From an uncultured Gloeocapsa sp. (GTDB taxonomy: Bacteria; Cyanobacteriota; Cyanobacteriia; Cyanobacteriales; Gloeocapsaceae), in the NCBI GenBank assembly GCA_937930495.1, contig CALGKL010000176.1, positions 1-6,088 of the forward strand: a DNA stretch of 6,088 bases. The letters are read 5' to 3'. The stretch's first letter is position 1. Each line of letters starts with the position of its first letter. A program made the translations under genes and the position numbers. The notes under the pieces are model-generated. The model saw nothing but the letters and a program-made list of their open reading frames with translations, had not been told where the DNA came from and ran no database searches. Positions 5,580 to 6,088 of this stretch are shown piece by piece.

Positions 5580-5915
5580 CAGGATTTAATCGGTAATGTT
5601 GATATCAGGGATTGGCCAAATAACGTTTGGACTAATAATATTAACGGCACAACAATTAAAGAAGTATGTATTTTCTGCTCAAACACCTAACATCAGACTA
5701 GATAAACAAGAAATAACCTTACGGTCAATTTTAGCCACCGAAACCCTCAATACCATTAGACTTGTTGATAATGGAGAAACAAATTTTCAGAGAAGTTATC
5801 AGGTGTAACTTGACAATCAGAAATTCCTGAACCTATGACTATTTTAGGTACAGGATTGGCTTTAGGTTTTTTACCAGAATTGAAAAAAGCCCACAGACAA
5901 AGAATAAGTAAATAG
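5580..5915 (+). pseudogene. Decayed PEP-CTERM protein gene (C-terminal remnant)
   Basis: The last 33 sense codons (5814-5912, stop TAG at 5913-5915) encode a C-terminus with the PEP-CTERM pattern: I-P-E-P (5823-5834), a hydrophobic segment MTILGTGLALGFL, then a basic tail with KK and RQR. In known systems this tag sends exported proteins to an exosortase. It has no gene in front of it. A TGA (5811-5813) stands just before the tag, and the same frame has stops further upstream. Coding-like text continues in shifted frames: 5580-5687 in the tag's frame, ending in a stop with WPNNVWTNNINGTT, and up to 5808 in the next frame, ending VDNGETNFQRSYQV. At least two frameshifts and in-frame stops would be needed to join these. 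The 70-codon ATG ORF at 5596-5808 is therefore read as part of the remnant. No start or signal peptide remains. The PEP-CTERM call is fairly good; the extent upstream is inference. Confidence 0.55.
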
Positions 5916-5916
5916 G

Positions 5917-5968
5917 AGTTGAAGAAAATGAGGGAGTCTAAAATTCTACATTCCCTCATTCTCAATTT
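5917..5968. terminator. Hairpin between convergent genes, probable bidirectional terminator
   Basis: AATGAGGGA (5927-5935) and TCCCTCATT (5952-5960) form a perfect 9-bp stem. A G-T and a T-A pair extend it inward, leaving a 12-base loop. Outside, TTGA and TCAA can add four more pairs across an internal loop. On the plus strand CTCAATTTT follows; on the minus strand the arm runs into TTTTCTTC. It sits immediately downstream of the minus-strand transporter gene and of the plus-strand remnant, so it could end transcripts from both sides. The T tracts are short. Confidence 0.5.
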
Positions 5969-6088
5969 TAAAAAGTAATTGTTTCGGAATGATAATCGGG
6001 AGGTTCAACATGAATCACTACCCTCAGGGGTGCATATTTTTGCTCTAATATTCTCTCCACCTCTTCGGTGATTTGATGAGCGGTTTCT
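5968..6088 (-). CDS. Cation diffusion facilitator-type transporter, last 39 codons (5' part outside the window)
   Basis: The minus strand is open from the window edge to a TAA at 5970-5968 and encodes 39 residues. They include AHQITEEVERILEQKYAPLR and then VVIHVEPPDYHSETITF. This matches the cytoplasmic C-terminal domain of cation diffusion facilitators: an amphipathic helix beginning A-H-x-I, then a strand V-x-I-H-V-E-P, where the conserved His and acidic residue help bind metal and dimerise. Such proteins export divalent cations such as Zn, Co, Fe or Mn in exchange for protons. Metal specificity is set mainly by membrane residues not in this window, so it cannot be stated. It is convergent with the ctaCDE side, with a hairpin just after the stop. 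The family call rests on a short stretch. Confidence 0.7.
   Translation of the reverse strand, partial: ETAHQITEEVERILEQKYAPLRVVIHVEPPDYHSETITF

Noticed and set aside
5596..5808. A 70-codon plus-strand ORF with an ATG start after ctaE
   Set aside because: It has no ribosome binding site and no recognisable domain. It is flanked by coding-like text in other frames that leads to the PEP-CTERM tail, so it is better read as part of a decayed gene than as a small protein.
5756..5965. A 69-codon minus-strand ORF downstream of ctaE
   Set aside because: It runs antisense to the PEP-CTERM-encoding stretch and through the hairpin. Its product shows no family pattern, and the plus-strand reading explains the sequence better.
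5446..6088. A mobile element, CRISPR array or integration site in the region after ctaE
   Set aside because: There is no regularly spaced repeat with spacers, no transposase-like reading frame, no terminal inverted repeats with target duplication and no tRNA end. The content is explained by a terminator, a G-rich repeat, a gene remnant and a transporter end.

Overview
The window looks like a piece of a cyanobacterial chromosome. It carries the genes for an aa3-type cytochrome c oxidase (ctaC, ctaD, ctaE) diverging from the two genes that make its heme A cofactor (ctaA, ctaB). The cyanobacterial reading rests on this arrangement, on the form of the CtaC N-terminus and linker, on two intragenic GCGATCGC (HIP1) octamers, on G-rich short repeats, and on a PEP-CTERM-type coding remnant. 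I cannot name a genus from sequence alone.

Layout. The left half is on the minus strand. Read in the direction of transcription it is ctaA (1916 to 990), ctaB (977 to 72) and the first 19 codons of a short-chain dehydrogenase/reductase (57 to 1), separated by 12 and 14 bp. An AT-rich 296-bp region (1917-2212) lies between ctaA and ctaC. It holds plausible back-to-back promoters, two perfect palindromes and a thrice-repeated ATTTTTGC word. The right half is on the plus strand: ctaC (GTG start, 2213), ctaD and ctaE, with gaps of 10 and 7 bp, ended by a strong intrinsic terminator at 5487-5522. After that come a G-rich repeat patch, a decayed PEP-CTERM protein gene (to 5915), a hairpin between convergent genes, and the last 39 codons of a minus-strand cation diffusion facilitator-type transporter.

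How the genes work together. CtaB farnesylates protoheme IX to heme O and CtaA oxidises heme O to heme A. CtaD binds heme a and the heme a3/CuB centre, CtaC carries CuA and receives electrons from cytochrome c or plastocyanin, and CtaE is the third core subunit. CtaD has the YSHPxV signature of type A2 heme-copper oxidases, with Ala where A1 enzymes have the D-channel Glu.

Most of the window is ordinary, well-conserved respiratory machinery, and I see no new multi-gene system. The points most worth a second look are the decayed PEP-CTERM gene, the palindromic architecture of the shared promoter region, and the repeat-bearing, His-rich linker of CtaC.
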